64,000 nt of DNA from Frankia sp. R82 (GCF_023716925.1 NZ_JAMQQG010000044.1:25425-89424), one strand, 5' to 3'. Shown: positions 19,833-28,764, counted from the first letter of the stretch. Program-made: numbers and translations. The notes: generated from the letters alone by a model not told the origin.

Positions 19833-19853
19833 TCTTCTACTGAGAGTAGAAGA
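19833..19853. promoter_or_regulatory. Perfect A/T-rich palindrome between DUF3817 and hemE
   Basis: The arms tcttctact (19833-19841) and agtagaaga (19845-19853) are exact inverted repeats around gag. The element is unusually A/T-rich for this genome and lies in the divergent promoter region, 230 bases from the DUF3817 start and 130 bases before hemE. This is the form expected of a repressor operator. Confidence 0.55.
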
Positions 19854-19982
19854 TAGCCGACGGTCAGGAGGGGGTAGCGGTGGCATCGTGACCATGCCGA
19901 CGCCGCCCTTCACCCGCGCGAGCCAGCCCGCGTGAGCCCGGTCGCACCCGCACAGTCGCGGCGGGCATGCAACGATCGAGGC

Positions 19983-21047
19983 ATGTCAGTCGTCCACATC
20001 GACGCCGGCGTCGGCGCGCGTCGGCCGGATCTTGCGGCCACGGCTCCGTTCCTGCGTGCCTGCCGGGGCGAGCGGCCCGCGACCACCCCCGTGTGGTTCA
20101 TGCGCCAGGCCGGTCGGGTGCTGCCCGAGTACCGCAGCCTGCGGGCCGGAATCCCGATGCTCGACTCGTGCCGCGACCCGGCGCTGATCACCGAGATCAC
20201 CATGCAGCCGGTCCGCCGGTTCCGTCCGGATGCCGCGATCTTCTTCTCCGACATCGTCGTGCCGCTGGTCGCCCTCGGCCTCGACATCGACATCGTGGCC
20301 GGGGTCGGGCCGGTCGTCGCCGAGCCGATCCGCGACGCGGCCGGCGTCGCGGCGTTGCGCGAGCTCGAGCCGAACGACGTTCCCTACATCGCCGACGGGG
20401 TCCGCACCCTGCTGCGCGAGCTGGGCGGCACCCCGCTGATCGGCTTCGCCGGCGCGCCGTTCACCCTGGCCAGCTATCTCGTCGAGGGTGGTCCGAGTCG
20501 CAACCATCTGCGGACCAAGGAGCTGATGTACCGCGAGCCGAAGCTCTGGCACGACCTGCTCGACCGGCTGGCCGGGATCACCACCGCGTTCCTGCAGGTC
20601 CAGGTCGACGCCGGGGTGGATGCCATCCAGCTGTTCGACTCGTGGGCCGGCGCGCTCAGCGAGGCGGACTACCGTCGCTACGTCGCGCCGCACAGCGCCC
20701 GCGTGCTCGGCGCGTTCGCCGGGCAGGTGCCCCGCATCCACTTCGGGGTCAACACCGGCGAACTGCTCGCCGTGATGGGCGAGGTCGGCGCGGATGTGGT
20801 CGGCGTCGACTGGCGGGTCCCGCTGGACGTCGCGGCCCGCCGGGTGGGTCCGCACCGGGCGCTACAGGGCAACCTGGACCCGGCGGCGGTCTTCGCCCCG
20901 CACGACGTGCTGGACGCCAAGATCCGGGACGTGCTGGCGCGCGGCACGGCGGCCCCGGGGCATGTGTTCAACCTCGGGCACGGCGTGCTGCCGGAGACGG
21001 ACCCGGGCGTGCTCGCGCACATCGTGGACGTCGTCCACGCCGGTTGA
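19983..21047 (+). CDS. hemE: Uroporphyrinogen decarboxylase
   Basis: The protein has 354 residues and converts uroporphyrinogen III to coproporphyrinogen III by four decarboxylations. The N-terminal signature [16 protein letters not shown] (about residues 39-54) carries the conserved Arg residues, and the second signature is [17 protein letters not shown]. The conserved Asp is in [11 protein letters not shown] 19983 matches the family start. It is the first gene of the hemE-hemY-hemQ cluster, followed by hemY with about 120 bases between them. Confidence 0.96.
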   Translation: MSVVHIDAGVGARRPDLAATAPFLRACRGERPATTPVWFMRQAGRVLPEYRSLRAGIPMLDSCRDPALITEITMQPVRRFRPDAAIFFSDIVVPLVALGLDIDIVAGVGPVVAEPIRDAAGVAALRELEPNDVPYIADGVRTLLRELGGTPLIGFAGAPFTLASYLVEGGPSRNHLRTKELMYREPKLWHDLLDRLAGITTAFLQVQVDAGVDAIQLFDSWAGALSEADYRRYVAPHSARVLGAFAGQVPRIHFGVNTGELLAVMGEVGADVVGVDWRVPLDVAARRVGPHRALQGNLDPAAVFAPHDVLDAKIRDVLARGTAAPGHVFNLGHGVLPETDPGVLAHIVDVVHAG

Positions 21048-21170
21048 CACCGCCGGCCGGGCCGAGCGCGGCGGATCGGCGGCCGGCGTCGGCGTCGGTG
21101 AATCATGGTGAATCCTGGTACCAGCGGACCTGGTGACCGGGTCGGAGTTCGGCGAGAGGGCGGCAGGAAC

Positions 21171-22589
21171 GTGCGGGTTGTCATCGTCGGTGCGGGTGTT
21201 GCCGGGCTCTCCGCCGCCCACGCGCTGGCCGGCCAGGCCGAGGTCACCGTGCTGGACGCGGCCGCACGGGTCGGCGGGAAGCTGCACACGACACCGATCG
21301 AGGGGATGGACGTCGAAGAGGGGGCCGAGTCGTTCCTCGCCCGGGTTCCCGACGGTCTGCGGCTGGCCCGCCAGATCGGGCTCGGTCATGACGTGGTCCA
21401 TCCGGCGACGACGTCCGCGTCGCTGTGGATCCGTGGCCGGCTGCGGCCCATCCCGCCGAACACGCTGCTCGGCGTGCCCACCGACGTGCTCGGCCTGATC
21501 CGCTCGGGGGTGCTCTCGCCGTGGGGGATGCTGCGGGCCGCCGCCGACCTCGCCCTGCCCCGCTCACAGTTCCCCGACGACCCCACCGTCGGCGCGTTCG
21601 TCGGGGCGCGGGTCGGGCGGGAGGTCGTCGATCTGCTCGTCGATCCGCTGCTCGGCGGGGTGTACGCCGGCCGGGCCGACGCGCTGTCGCTGCGGGCCAC
21701 CGTGCCGCAGCTGGTTCCCATCCTCGCCGAGGACCGTTCGCTGCTACTCGGCGCGCACCGGGTGCGGGCCCGCACCGGCCCCGCGACCAGTACCGCGTCC
21801 ACCCCGGTGTTCGCCAGCGTGCGCGGTGGGCTGGGTGGGTTCGCGCTGCGGCTGGCCGAGCGCTGCGGCGCCACCGTGCGCACCGGTGTGTCCGCGCGCG
21901 CCCTGGAGCGCACCGCGTCCGGGTGGCGGGTCGTGTGCGGGCGTGACCGTGGCGGGCAGACCCCCGAGCCGCTCGAGGCCGACGCGGTGATCCTTGCCGT
22001 GCCCGCTGGGGTGGCCCGGTCCCTGCTGCGCCCGCACGCCCCGCATGCCGCGGCGCCGCTGGCCGGGGTTCCGTACGCCTCGGTCGGGCTGGTGACACTC
22101 GTCTACCGGGACGTCACCCCGCCACCCGGCAGCGGCTTCCTGGTGCCGGCGCGGGCGGGAACCTCGGTGAAGGCAGCGACGTTCCTCACCAGGAAGTGGC
22201 CGCATGTCGGGGTCGACCGGCTCACCGTCGTGCGGGCAAGCCTCGGGCGGGCCGGTGCCGAAGGCGACCTGACCCGCGGTGACACCGAGCTGGCCGGCCT
22301 CGCCGCCGCCGAGATCGCGCAGATCACCGGGCTGCTGGCGCGGCCGATCGCGACCCGGGTCAGCCGCTGGGAGGGTGGGCTGCCGCAGTACCTGCCGGGT
22401 CACCTCAACCGGGTCGCCGCCGTGCGCCGGTCGTTGCCGGCGGGCCTGGCCCTGGCCGGCGCCGGTTACGACGGGATCGGCATCCCGGCCTGCATCCGTT
22501 CCGGTGAGGCGGCCGCCGCCGCGGTGCTGCGGGGCGGCGTCCGCGCCGGGCACGGCGGCCCGACGCAGCCTGCGGCTCCCGGTGTCTGA
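21171..22589 (+). CDS. hemY: Coproporphyrinogen III / protoporphyrinogen oxidase (HemY/CgoX type)
   Basis: The protein has 472 residues. The N-terminal FAD motif VVIVGAGVAGLSAAHALAG begins at residue 3, followed by LDAAARVGGKLHT. The C-terminal motif ends with LALAGAGYDGIGIPACIRSG, typical of the family. Because a HemQ gene follows, this enzyme most likely oxidises coproporphyrinogen III to coproporphyrin III (the coproporphyrin-dependent route of actinobacteria and Firmicutes) rather than protoporphyrinogen. GTG 21171 was chosen for the gagaggg 10 bases upstream and because the FAD motif then starts at once; ATG 21105 in the same frame would add 22 residues. Confidence 0.93.
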   Translation: MRVVIVGAGVAGLSAAHALAGQAEVTVLDAAARVGGKLHTTPIEGMDVEEGAESFLARVPDGLRLARQIGLGHDVVHPATTSASLWIRGRLRPIPPNTLLGVPTDVLGLIRSGVLSPWGMLRAAADLALPRSQFPDDPTVGAFVGARVGREVVDLLVDPLLGGVYAGRADALSLRATVPQLVPILAEDRSLLLGAHRVRARTGPATSTASTPVFASVRGGLGGFALRLAERCGATVRTGVSARALERTASGWRVVCGRDRGGQTPEPLEADAVILAVPAGVARSLLRPHAPHAAAPLAGVPYASVGLVTLVYRDVTPPPGSGFLVPARAGTSVKAATFLTRKWPHVGVDRLTVVRASLGRAGAEGDLTRGDTELAGLAAAEIAQITGLLARPIATRVSRWEGGLPQYLPGHLNRVAAVRRSLPAGLALAGAGYDGIGIPACIRSGEAAAAAVLRGGVRAGHGGPTQPAAPGV

Positions 22590-22659
22590 CCGAGGTCCCG
22601 AAGTCTGACCGAGATCCCGGCCGGGGTGGGCCCGGCCGGCCGACCATGGAGACCGTCGA

Positions 22660-23355
22660 ATGCCGGAGTCCACGAAGTCCGCCAACGAGCTCAACGCCGA
22701 GCTGCTCTACACCGGCTGGTCGGTCTTCGCCGCCGACCGTCCGCTGCCCGCCGAACGGGGCGCCCTGATCGATGAGGTGACGGCGCTGCTCGATGGCGCC
22801 CTGGCGAAGGATGTCTACACCCGTGGGCTCTACGAGCTGTCCGGCTACCGGGCCGACGCCGACCTGATGCTGTGGTGGACCAGCCCCGACCCGGATCTGC
22901 TGCAGGAGACCTATCAGCGGTTCCGCCAGACCACCCTCGGCGCCCACCTGCGCCCGGTGTGGTCGTCGGTCGGGCTGCACCGCCCGGCCGAGTTCAACCG
23001 CAACCACATCCCGGCCTTCGTCCGCCGGGAGGACCCCCGTTCGTATGTCTGCGTATACCCGTTTAATCGCTCTCTGGAGTGGTATCTGCTGCCCGATTAC
23101 GAGCGACGGGGGATGCTCGCCGAACACGGCATGATGGGACGTGAGTTCGAGGACGTCCGGGCTAACACCGTCGCCTCGTTTGGTCTTAACGACTACGAGT
23201 GGCTGCTCGCCTTCGAGGCCGACGAGCTGCACCGGATCGTCGACTGTCTGCGCCATCTGCGTGCCAGCTCCGCGCGGCGGCACACCCGGCTGGAAACCCC
23301 CTTCTACACCGGCGCCCGCAAGCCCGTCGCCGACCTCGTCGCCGCCCTGCCGTAG
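22660..23355 (+). CDS. hemQ: Coproheme decarboxylase (HemQ/ChdC, chlorite dismutase-like)
   Basis: The protein has 231 residues and completes haem synthesis by oxidative decarboxylation of iron-coproporphyrin III. Family landmarks are LYELSGYRADADLMLWW, then YVCVYPFNRSLEWYLLP with the conserved catalytic Tyr, and EHGMMGREF with the likely proximal haem His. The end GLNDYEWLLAFEADELHRIVDCLRHLR is split across the dimer core. The gene lies 70 bases after hemY, and the three haem genes probably form one transcript. Ferrochelatase (CpfC), needed between HemY and HemQ, is not in this window. Confidence 0.95.
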   Translation: MPESTKSANELNAELLYTGWSVFAADRPLPAERGALIDEVTALLDGALAKDVYTRGLYELSGYRADADLMLWWTSPDPDLLQETYQRFRQTTLGAHLRPVWSSVGLHRPAEFNRNHIPAFVRREDPRSYVCVYPFNRSLEWYLLPDYERRGMLAEHGMMGREFEDVRANTVASFGLNDYEWLLAFEADELHRIVDCLRHLRASSARRHTRLETPFYTGARKPVADLVAALP

Positions 23356-23400
23356 CCGGGCAGCTGTGTCGTAGCGACCTGCTGGCCTGCAACAACAGCA

Positions 23401-23445
23401 GTCGGCGTCTGCCTGGGCGCCCCCACCCGTCCGGCAGACGCCGAC
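23401..23445 (+). terminator. Hairpin after hemQ
   Basis: Perfect 13-base arms gtcggcgtctgcc (23401-23413) and ggcagacgccgac (23433-23445) enclose a 19-base loop. It lies 46 bases after the hemQ stop and probably ends the haem transcript. No U-tract follows. Confidence 0.6.
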
Positions 23446-24185
23446 CGTCTCGTGGCCGTGCCCCCTGCGGCGACGCACGCGTCGAATCGCGGGGCACGGC
23501 AGGTGTTTCCCGGGTGCCGGCACGAGTCCGGAAGCTCGGACGCCCCAGCCGCAGCCTCGGAACATGACGCACAGTAGCACTGCTGCTGGTTTCTGTATAC
23601 GCAGCGTGTCGCCTGCGCCCCTGGTCCCTACATGTCGTGACCGGAGTGCAATCGCGGAAATCCAATTGCGCCGAGTTATCGGATCCTGCCTCCATCTCTG
23701 TTACCTTGAGTCGCCACAAACGGACGGTTACCGCTGTGGCAACGGGCGATCTATCCGCCTCGAACGGGTGGGTGCCATATCCGCCCGCTGATGGTTCGGC
23801 CTGAGTGGGCCGGTAACGTTGCCCGTGAGCAGGGGCGCCTCATGCCAGGTGTTCGGTCTGGTCCGCCACGGCGGGCATGGGAGCGATCATGGGCATGGCG
23901 TCCCAGGCCTGCGAGCAGGTGCGAGTCGTCCTCGCGCCGCCCGAGGCCCTCATTCAGTGGCGGGGGAAGATCGCTGGAGGTCCGGTCGATGCATCACCGA
24001 AAGATGAGCTCGCCGCCGCCGGAGCGACTCCCGGCCAGATGCGGTCGGAACAGGTTCTCGCGTCGATCGAACGGGATAAACCGACCGCGCCGCGCCGGGT
24101 GGTCGATGCAGTGCGGGCGGCCGAAGGACTGGTCACCCCAGGGGGCAGAACGCTGTGAACCAGCGCAAACCGGACTAGTCCAGCG
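23446..24185. other. Mostly non-coding region before the sugar transferase gene
   Basis: The first part (about 23570-23800) is noticeably A/T-richer than its surroundings and contains no plausible gene. The second part holds one weak small reading frame (23889-24158), listed separately. The promoter of the following gene is expected in the A/T-rich part. Confidence 0.5.
23889..24158 (+). CDS. Possible small hypothetical protein
   Basis: The frame encodes 89 residues. ATG 23889 has ggagc four or five bases upstream. The translation looks mildly amphipathic, with QACEQVRVVLAPPEALIQW and VLASIERDKPTAPRRVVDAV. Third-position GC is about 75%, clearly lower than the roughly 95% of neighbouring genes. 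It could be a young or horizontally acquired gene, or a chance frame. No family is recognised. Confidence 0.3.
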   Translation: MGMASQACEQVRVVLAPPEALIQWRGKIAGGPVDASPKDELAAAGATPGQMRSEQVLASIERDKPTAPRRVVDAVRAAEGLVTPGGRTL

Positions 24186-25973
24186 GTGACCGACACCATG
24201 TCGGGTAACCGACGCAATGCCGGCCCGAACGTCGTTGCCGGCCCGAACGTCGTTGCCGGCCCGAACGTCGTGACCCGGCCGCGGGACGAGCAGGGCGTCG
24301 GCGTGCACTACCCGCCGCAGGCCCGACCGCAGTACGAGCCGGACGGCGGGCACCCCAGTGGGCCCTACGAACCGGGCGGACCGGGTGGACTGGACGGGCC
24401 CGCCGGGCTGCCGGGTGAGCGTCCGGGTGGCCGGTCGCGGCGCGGGTCGAGCGCCGGGTCGCTGGGCTCCTCCGTCGGCCGGCACAGTGCCGCCCGGGCG
24501 GGAGGTGTCGACCCGTCCCTGGCCTATCGGGCCCAGGTCAACTGGGAACGGCGCTACGTGCGCCTGCTGGTCACGTTCGACGCGGCGGCGTGTGTGGTCG
24601 CCGCGGCGGTGGCCTTCGTCGTCCGGTTCGGCAATTTCGTCAGCTTCGACACCGAACCGGTCTCGATCAAGCCATACATCCTGATGACGGTGCTGCTGCC
24701 GTTGGCCTGGGTGCTGGCGATGTCGCTCAACCGGGCCTACGAGAGCCGGTTCCTCGGTGGCGGCTCCGAGGAGTTCCGCCGGGTGGTGAACTCCGCCGCC
24801 CGGCTCACCGCCACGGTGGCCATCGCGTCCTATGCCACCAAGGCCGAGATCGCCCGAAGTTACGTGCTCATCGCCTTCCCGGCAGCCACCATGCTCTCGG
24901 TGGCGGGGCGGGTGATCGGCCGCGGCATCCTGCACCGGATGCGCAGATCCGGGCGCTGTCTGCACCGAGTGCTCGTCGTCGGCGCCGGCGAGTCGGCCGC
25001 CACGCTCGTACGCCTGGCCCAGCGGGACCCGACGTCCGGCTGGGCCGTCGTCGGCGTCGTGCTGGACCGCTCGCCCGGCCGGCACAGCCACGACCGGCCC
25101 GAACGCAGCGGTTTCGACCTGCTCGGCGTGCCGATCGTGGGCACCTCCGAGACCCTGCACACCGCGATCAGCGCCACCCACGCCACCACGGTGGCGATCT
25201 GCCCGCAGATGGACGGCGAGACCCTGCGCCGGGTGCTGTGGACGCTGGAGGGCAGCGACGTCGACGTGCTGGTCTCCTCGGCGCTCACCGACGTCACCGG
25301 TCCGCGGATCTCGATCCGCCCGGTCGCTGGCCTCCCGCTGCTGCACATCGAGGAGCCGGAGCTGTCCGGCACCCGCCGCGTGATGAAGGGCGTGTTCGAC
25401 CGGTTCGTCGCGATCGCGGTGATCCTGGTGTTCTCCCCGCTGCTGCTGGGCCTCGGCCTTGCGGTGCGGCTGACCAGCCGCGGCCCGGCGCTGTTCAGGC
25501 AGACCCGGGTCGGCCGCGGCGGTGAGCACTTCACGATGTTCAAGTTCCGGTCGATGTACATCGACGCCGAGGCGCGCAAGGCCGACCTCGAGTCGCACAA
25601 CGAGCGGGCCGAGGGCCTGCTGTTCAAGATGCGCGACGACCCCCGGATCACCCGGGCCGGCAAGTTCCTGCGCAAGTGGTCACTGGACGAGCTGCCGCAG
25701 CTGTTCAACGTGCTCAACGGCACCATGTCGCTGGTCGGTCCGCGTCCGCCGTTGCCCAGCGAGGTCGCCCGCTACGAGGATGACGTGCACCGCCGCCTCA
25801 TGGTCAAACCGGGCCTGACCGGCCTGTGGCAGATCAGCGGCCGGTCCGACCTGGAATGGGACGAGTCGGTGCGCCTCGACCTGCGCTACGTGGAGAACTG
25901 GTCGTTGGCCATGGACTTCGTCATCCTGTGGCGCACCGTCTTCGCCGTTCTGCGTCGGGAAGGCGCCTACTGA
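24186..25973 (+). CDS. Exopolysaccharide polyprenyl-phosphate sugar-1-phosphate transferase (WcaJ/WbaP type)
   Basis: The protein has 595 residues. A Gly/Pro-rich N-terminus of about 115 residues precedes four or five membrane spans. A CoA-binding-like Rossmann region (VLVVGAGESAATLVRLAQ) follows. The C-terminal catalytic domain is classical, with KGVFDRFVAIAVILVFSP, PALFRQTRVGRGGEHFTMFK, FRSM, KWSLDELPQLFNVL, MSLVGPRPP and LWQISGRS. It would start polysaccharide assembly by linking a sugar phosphate to undecaprenyl phosphate. GTG 24186 is used, with an in-frame ATG at 24198. No other glycosyltransferase or Wzx/Wzy gene is nearby, so it works with genes elsewhere. A convergent APS kinase gene follows. 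Confidence 0.9.
   Translation: MTDTMSGNRRNAGPNVVAGPNVVAGPNVVTRPRDEQGVGVHYPPQARPQYEPDGGHPSGPYEPGGPGGLDGPAGLPGERPGGRSRRGSSAGSLGSSVGRHSAARAGGVDPSLAYRAQVNWERRYVRLLVTFDAAACVVAAAVAFVVRFGNFVSFDTEPVSIKPYILMTVLLPLAWVLAMSLNRAYESRFLGGGSEEFRRVVNSAARLTATVAIASYATKAEIARSYVLIAFPAATMLSVAGRVIGRGILHRMRRSGRCLHRVLVVGAGESAATLVRLAQRDPTSGWAVVGVVLDRSPGRHSHDRPERSGFDLLGVPIVGTSETLHTAISATHATTVAICPQMDGETLRRVLWTLEGSDVDVLVSSALTDVTGPRISIRPVAGLPLLHIEEPELSGTRRVMKGVFDRFVAIAVILVFSPLLLGLGLAVRLTSRGPALFRQTRVGRGGEHFTMFKFRSMYIDAEARKADLESHNERAEGLLFKMRDDPRITRAGKFLRKWSLDELPQLFNVLNGTMSLVGPRPPLPSEVARYEDDVHRRLMVKPGLTGLWQISGRSDLEWDESVRLDLRYVENWSLAMDFVILWRTVFAVLRREGAY
24219..24272. repeat. Three 18-bp tandem repeats in the sugar transferase N-terminus
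   Basis: The unit gccggcccgaacgtcgtt is repeated three times in perfect tandem, encoding AGPNVV steps. It is in frame, so copy number could change without breaking the protein. Confidence 0.9.
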
Positions 25974-26015
25974 CCGGGCTGGCCTACTGACCGGGCTGGC
26001 CTACTGACCGAGCCA
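25965..26015. repeat. Three 17-bp tandem repeats carrying the stop codons of two convergent genes
   Basis: The unit gcctactgaccgggctg occurs at 25965-25981, 25982-25998 and, diverged at the end, 25999-26015. Each copy holds TGA on the plus strand and TAG on the minus strand. The sugar transferase ends in copy one and the convergent APS kinase ends in copy three. The sequence ggctggc can pair with gccagcc at the junction, so a bidirectional terminator is possible. Confidence 0.88.
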
Positions 26016-27842
26016 GCCGGCCAGGCGCAGATGGTCGAGGACCCGGTCGACGGACTCCTGCGGGGACAGCCGGGCGGTGTCGACGGTGACGTCGGCGTCG
26101 TCCGGCACCTCGTACGGGTCCGACACACCGGTGAACGCCGGGATCACCCCGGCGCGGGCCTTGGCGTACAGGCCCTTGCGGTCACGGGCCTCGCACACCT
26201 CGACCGGCGTCGCCACATGGACGAGCACGAAGCCCGCGCCGGTGGCGCGGACCATCTCCCGCACCTCGGCGCGCACCTCGGCGTAGGGCGCGATCGGCGC
26301 GCACACCGCGGTGCCGCCGGCCCCGGCGACCTGCGCCGCGACGAACCCGATCCGACGCACGTTGGTGTCCCGGTCGGCCCGGTCGAACCCGAGGCCCTTC
26401 GACAGGTGGGTGCGCACCACGTCCCCGTCGAGCAGCGTCACCCGACGCCCGCCCTCCTCGAGCAGTCGACAGACCAGTAGCCCGGCGAGCGTCGACTTGC
26501 CGGAGCCGGACAGCCCGGTGAACAGCACCGTCAGTCCCCGCCGGGAGCGCGGTGGCACCGCCCGGGTGAGTTCGGCCGCCACCGTCGGCGGAGTGAGTTC
26601 GGCGGGGATCGGCCCGCCGGCGTCGAGCAACGACGCGAGCTCGTCGCGTCCCGGCGCGCCGATGGCCGGACCGATCAGGCTGCCGGACAGGCCGTAAGCG
26701 CTGGCCAGCTGGGCTCGTTGGGCGGTGAGCCGGGCAAGCTCAGCTGCCTCGTCCGTACCGGCCGCGTCCGCGGTGGCCCGTCCGGTCCACTCGTGGTCAG
26801 CCGCCGCGGCACCGTCCATGACCGTGGACGGACCGGTCAGGATCGTTGCGCTCATCCCCGGCTCGCGGGGCGTCACCAGCAGCGGCGAGGGGACGGCTGG
26901 CACGAGCACGAGCAGGCTCTGGCGGCCGTGTGACGCCTCGCCGGCCCCGGGACGGCGATAGGGGTCGGGGGTCGGTTCCCGGTGGCGTCCTGCCCCGCCG
27001 GCTGTCAGAGCGTCCGAGGCCAGCGCCTCCGAGGCGAGCGTCGCTTCGGAGGGACGCAGCGGCGCATCCACCGCGTCCAGCGCCGCCAGCAGGCAGCGCA
27101 CCCGAAGATGATAGCGGGCGTCCGCCGGGTCGGCCCCGCCGACCGGGGCGAGCACCACGCAGCGCTTGCCCTGGCGGGTCAGCGCCCGGATGCGTCCGAC
27201 GTCCGCGGTGTGCAGCAGACCGTCGGCCCACACCGCCCAGGCGGCTCCGGAGTCGACCTGGGGACCGATCCAGCCCCGGGCGCGCAGCTCGGCCCGCAGT
27301 CCGTCCGGGGTGAGCCGCAGGTTCGGATGGTCGGGATGGTCGGGCAGGCGCACCCCCTCGACCTCACCGACCAGGCGCACCCGATCCACCCCGCCCGGTG
27401 CGGAGCCCGAGTTCGCGCCGGCAGCCGAATCCGGGTCCGGACCCGCGCTCGAGTCCAGGCCCGAGCGCGGGTCCACCACCGGGATCGTCGCCCGCAACTG
27501 CAGAACGGCGATCATCACGCCCTCGGCATCGCGCAGCGCGACACTCGTGCCGGGCTCCGGCACCTGTGCCCCGGACCCGGAGCCGGCCGCAACGATCAGC
27601 GCCGGCACCGGCACCCCGGCCACCTCGTCCTGCGCCGGATAACCGGGATGTGGGCCGAACGCACCGACGAGCAGCAGCTCAAGCTCAGCCAGCTGGCGCG
27701 GCGTGAGGGTCAGTGACGGCCAGTCCCGGGAGGCCGCGGTCAGCTCCGCCGCACGGGCCGGGCCAACCAGTGTCAGCAGTGGATCACCGCCGGTCGGGGA
27801 CGCGTCGTGACGATCAGGATCCGGATGGGAGGTGGCACTCAC
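26001..27842 (-). CDS. cysC: Adenylyl-sulfate (APS) kinase with degenerate ATP-sulfurylase-like N-terminal region
   Basis: The protein has 613 residues. The C-terminal 200 residues form a complete APS kinase: P-loop GLSGSGKST, then DGDVVRTHLSKGLGFDRADR and CEARDRKGLYAKARAG, plus FTGVSDPYEVP. It phosphorylates APS to PAPS. The N-terminal 400 residues begin like the PUA-type domain of an ATP sulfurylase (LTPRQLAELELLLVGAFGP) but lack the QxRNP and HHxxGHT motifs of a working sulfurylase. Two low-complexity inserts are present. Cysteine and sulfate genes cysQ, cysD and cysN follow on the other strand, and CysN itself lacks a kinase domain, so this protein supplies PAPS. Its start lies only 17 bases from the cysQ start. 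Confidence 0.88.
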   Translation of the reverse strand: MSATSHPDPDRHDASPTGGDPLLTLVGPARAAELTAASRDWPSLTLTPRQLAELELLLVGAFGPHPGYPAQDEVAGVPVPALIVAAGSGSGAQVPEPGTSVALRDAEGVMIAVLQLRATIPVVDPRSGLDSSAGPDPDSAAGANSGSAPGGVDRVRLVGEVEGVRLPDHPDHPNLRLTPDGLRAELRARGWIGPQVDSGAAWAVWADGLLHTADVGRIRALTRQGKRCVVLAPVGGADPADARYHLRVRCLLAALDAVDAPLRPSEATLASEALASDALTAGGAGRHREPTPDPYRRPGAGEASHGRQSLLVLVPAVPSPLLVTPREPGMSATILTGPSTVMDGAAAADHEWTGRATADAAGTDEAAELARLTAQRAQLASAYGLSGSLIGPAIGAPGRDELASLLDAGGPIPAELTPPTVAAELTRAVPPRSRRGLTVLFTGLSGSGKSTLAGLLVCRLLEEGGRRVTLLDGDVVRTHLSKGLGFDRADRDTNVRRIGFVAAQVAGAGGTAVCAPIAPYAEVRAEVREMVRATGAGFVLVHVATPVEVCEARDRKGLYAKARAGVIPAFTGVSDPYEVPDDADVTVDTARLSPQESVDRVLDHLRLAGWLGQ

Positions 27843-27859
27843 ACCCGCGACCGTAGCGG

Positions 27860-28723
27860 GTGACAGACTCCCACCCGATGAACACCGACGACACCAGCCA
27901 GCCGGCTCGCGTACCCGTCGATATCGCGACCGACGAACTCGACGACCATGACCTGGCCCGGCGTCTGGCCACGGATGCCGGCAAACTGCTGCTCAGAATC
28001 CGCGAGGAGGTCGGGTTCGCCGAACCCGCCACGTTGCGCGACGCCGGCGACGCCCGCTCGCACCAGCTGCTCGCCCGAGCTCTGGCCCGGCACCGTCCGC
28101 TCGACGCGGTGCTGTCCGAGGAGGGCGTGGACGACCCGGCGCGGCTGTCCGCCGACCGGGTCTGGATCGTCGACCCGTTGGATGGCACCCGTGAGTTCGC
28201 CGAGCCCGGCCGGACCGACTGGGCCGTCCACGTCGCCCTGTGGCAGCGCGGCGAACTGGTCACCGGCGCGGTCGCGCTGCCCGCCCTCGGCATCACCCTG
28301 CCGGGTGCGGACGGCCCGCCGCTCGCCTCGCCGGTGGCGAACCCGCCGCGCATCGTCGCCAGCCGCACCCGGGCCCCGCTGCTGGTCTCCCAGGTCGCCG
28401 AGGCGCTGGGGGCGACGATCGTCCCGATGGGCTCGGCCGGCGCCAAGGCCGGTGCGGTCATCCGCGGCCAGGCCGAGATCTATCTGCATGCCGGTGGCCA
28501 GTACGAATGGGACTCCGCGGCGCCCGTCGCCGTCGCCAGGGCGGCCGGCCTGCACACCAGCCGCCTCGACGGCTCTCCGTTGCGCTACAACCGCCCCGAC
28601 CCGTTGCTGCCCGACCTGGTCATCTGCGCGGCGCCGCTGGCAGCGGCCGTGCTCGCGGCCATCGCCGCCGCTGCCGGTCCCGACCATGGTGGATCGGGAG
28701 GACAGTCGCAGTCCTTCCGGTGA
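27860..28723 (+). CDS. cysQ: 3'(2'),5'-bisphosphate nucleotidase
   Basis: The protein has 287 residues and belongs to the inositol monophosphatase-like family. The metal-binding motif WIVDPLDGTREFAE is clear at about residues 102-115, and the upstream acid residues are in VLSEEGVDDPARL. The C-terminal WDSAAPVAVARAAGLHTS is also conserved. It hydrolyses PAP, the product of sulfate reduction and sulfotransfer, to AMP. The gene opens the cysQ-cysD-cysN run, divergent from the APS kinase. Alternative ATG 27878 would lie 35 bases from the kinase start and give more promoter room. Confidence 0.9.
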   Translation: MTDSHPMNTDDTSQPARVPVDIATDELDDHDLARRLATDAGKLLLRIREEVGFAEPATLRDAGDARSHQLLARALARHRPLDAVLSEEGVDDPARLSADRVWIVDPLDGTREFAEPGRTDWAVHVALWQRGELVTGAVALPALGITLPGADGPPLASPVANPPRIVASRTRAPLLVSQVAEALGATIVPMGSAGAKAGAVIRGQAEIYLHAGGQYEWDSAAPVAVARAAGLHTSRLDGSPLRYNRPDPLLPDLVICAAPLAAAVLAAIAAAAGPDHGGSGGQSQSFR

Positions 28724-28764
28724 CCGCGGCCGCTGTCGGCGGTTGGTGCGGCGAGGTGGCTGGT

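Noticed and set aside
23446..23888. A small gene in the A/T-richer stretch before the sugar transferase
   Set aside because: Available frames lack a ribosome site and normal codon bias; the stretch looks like promoter DNA.
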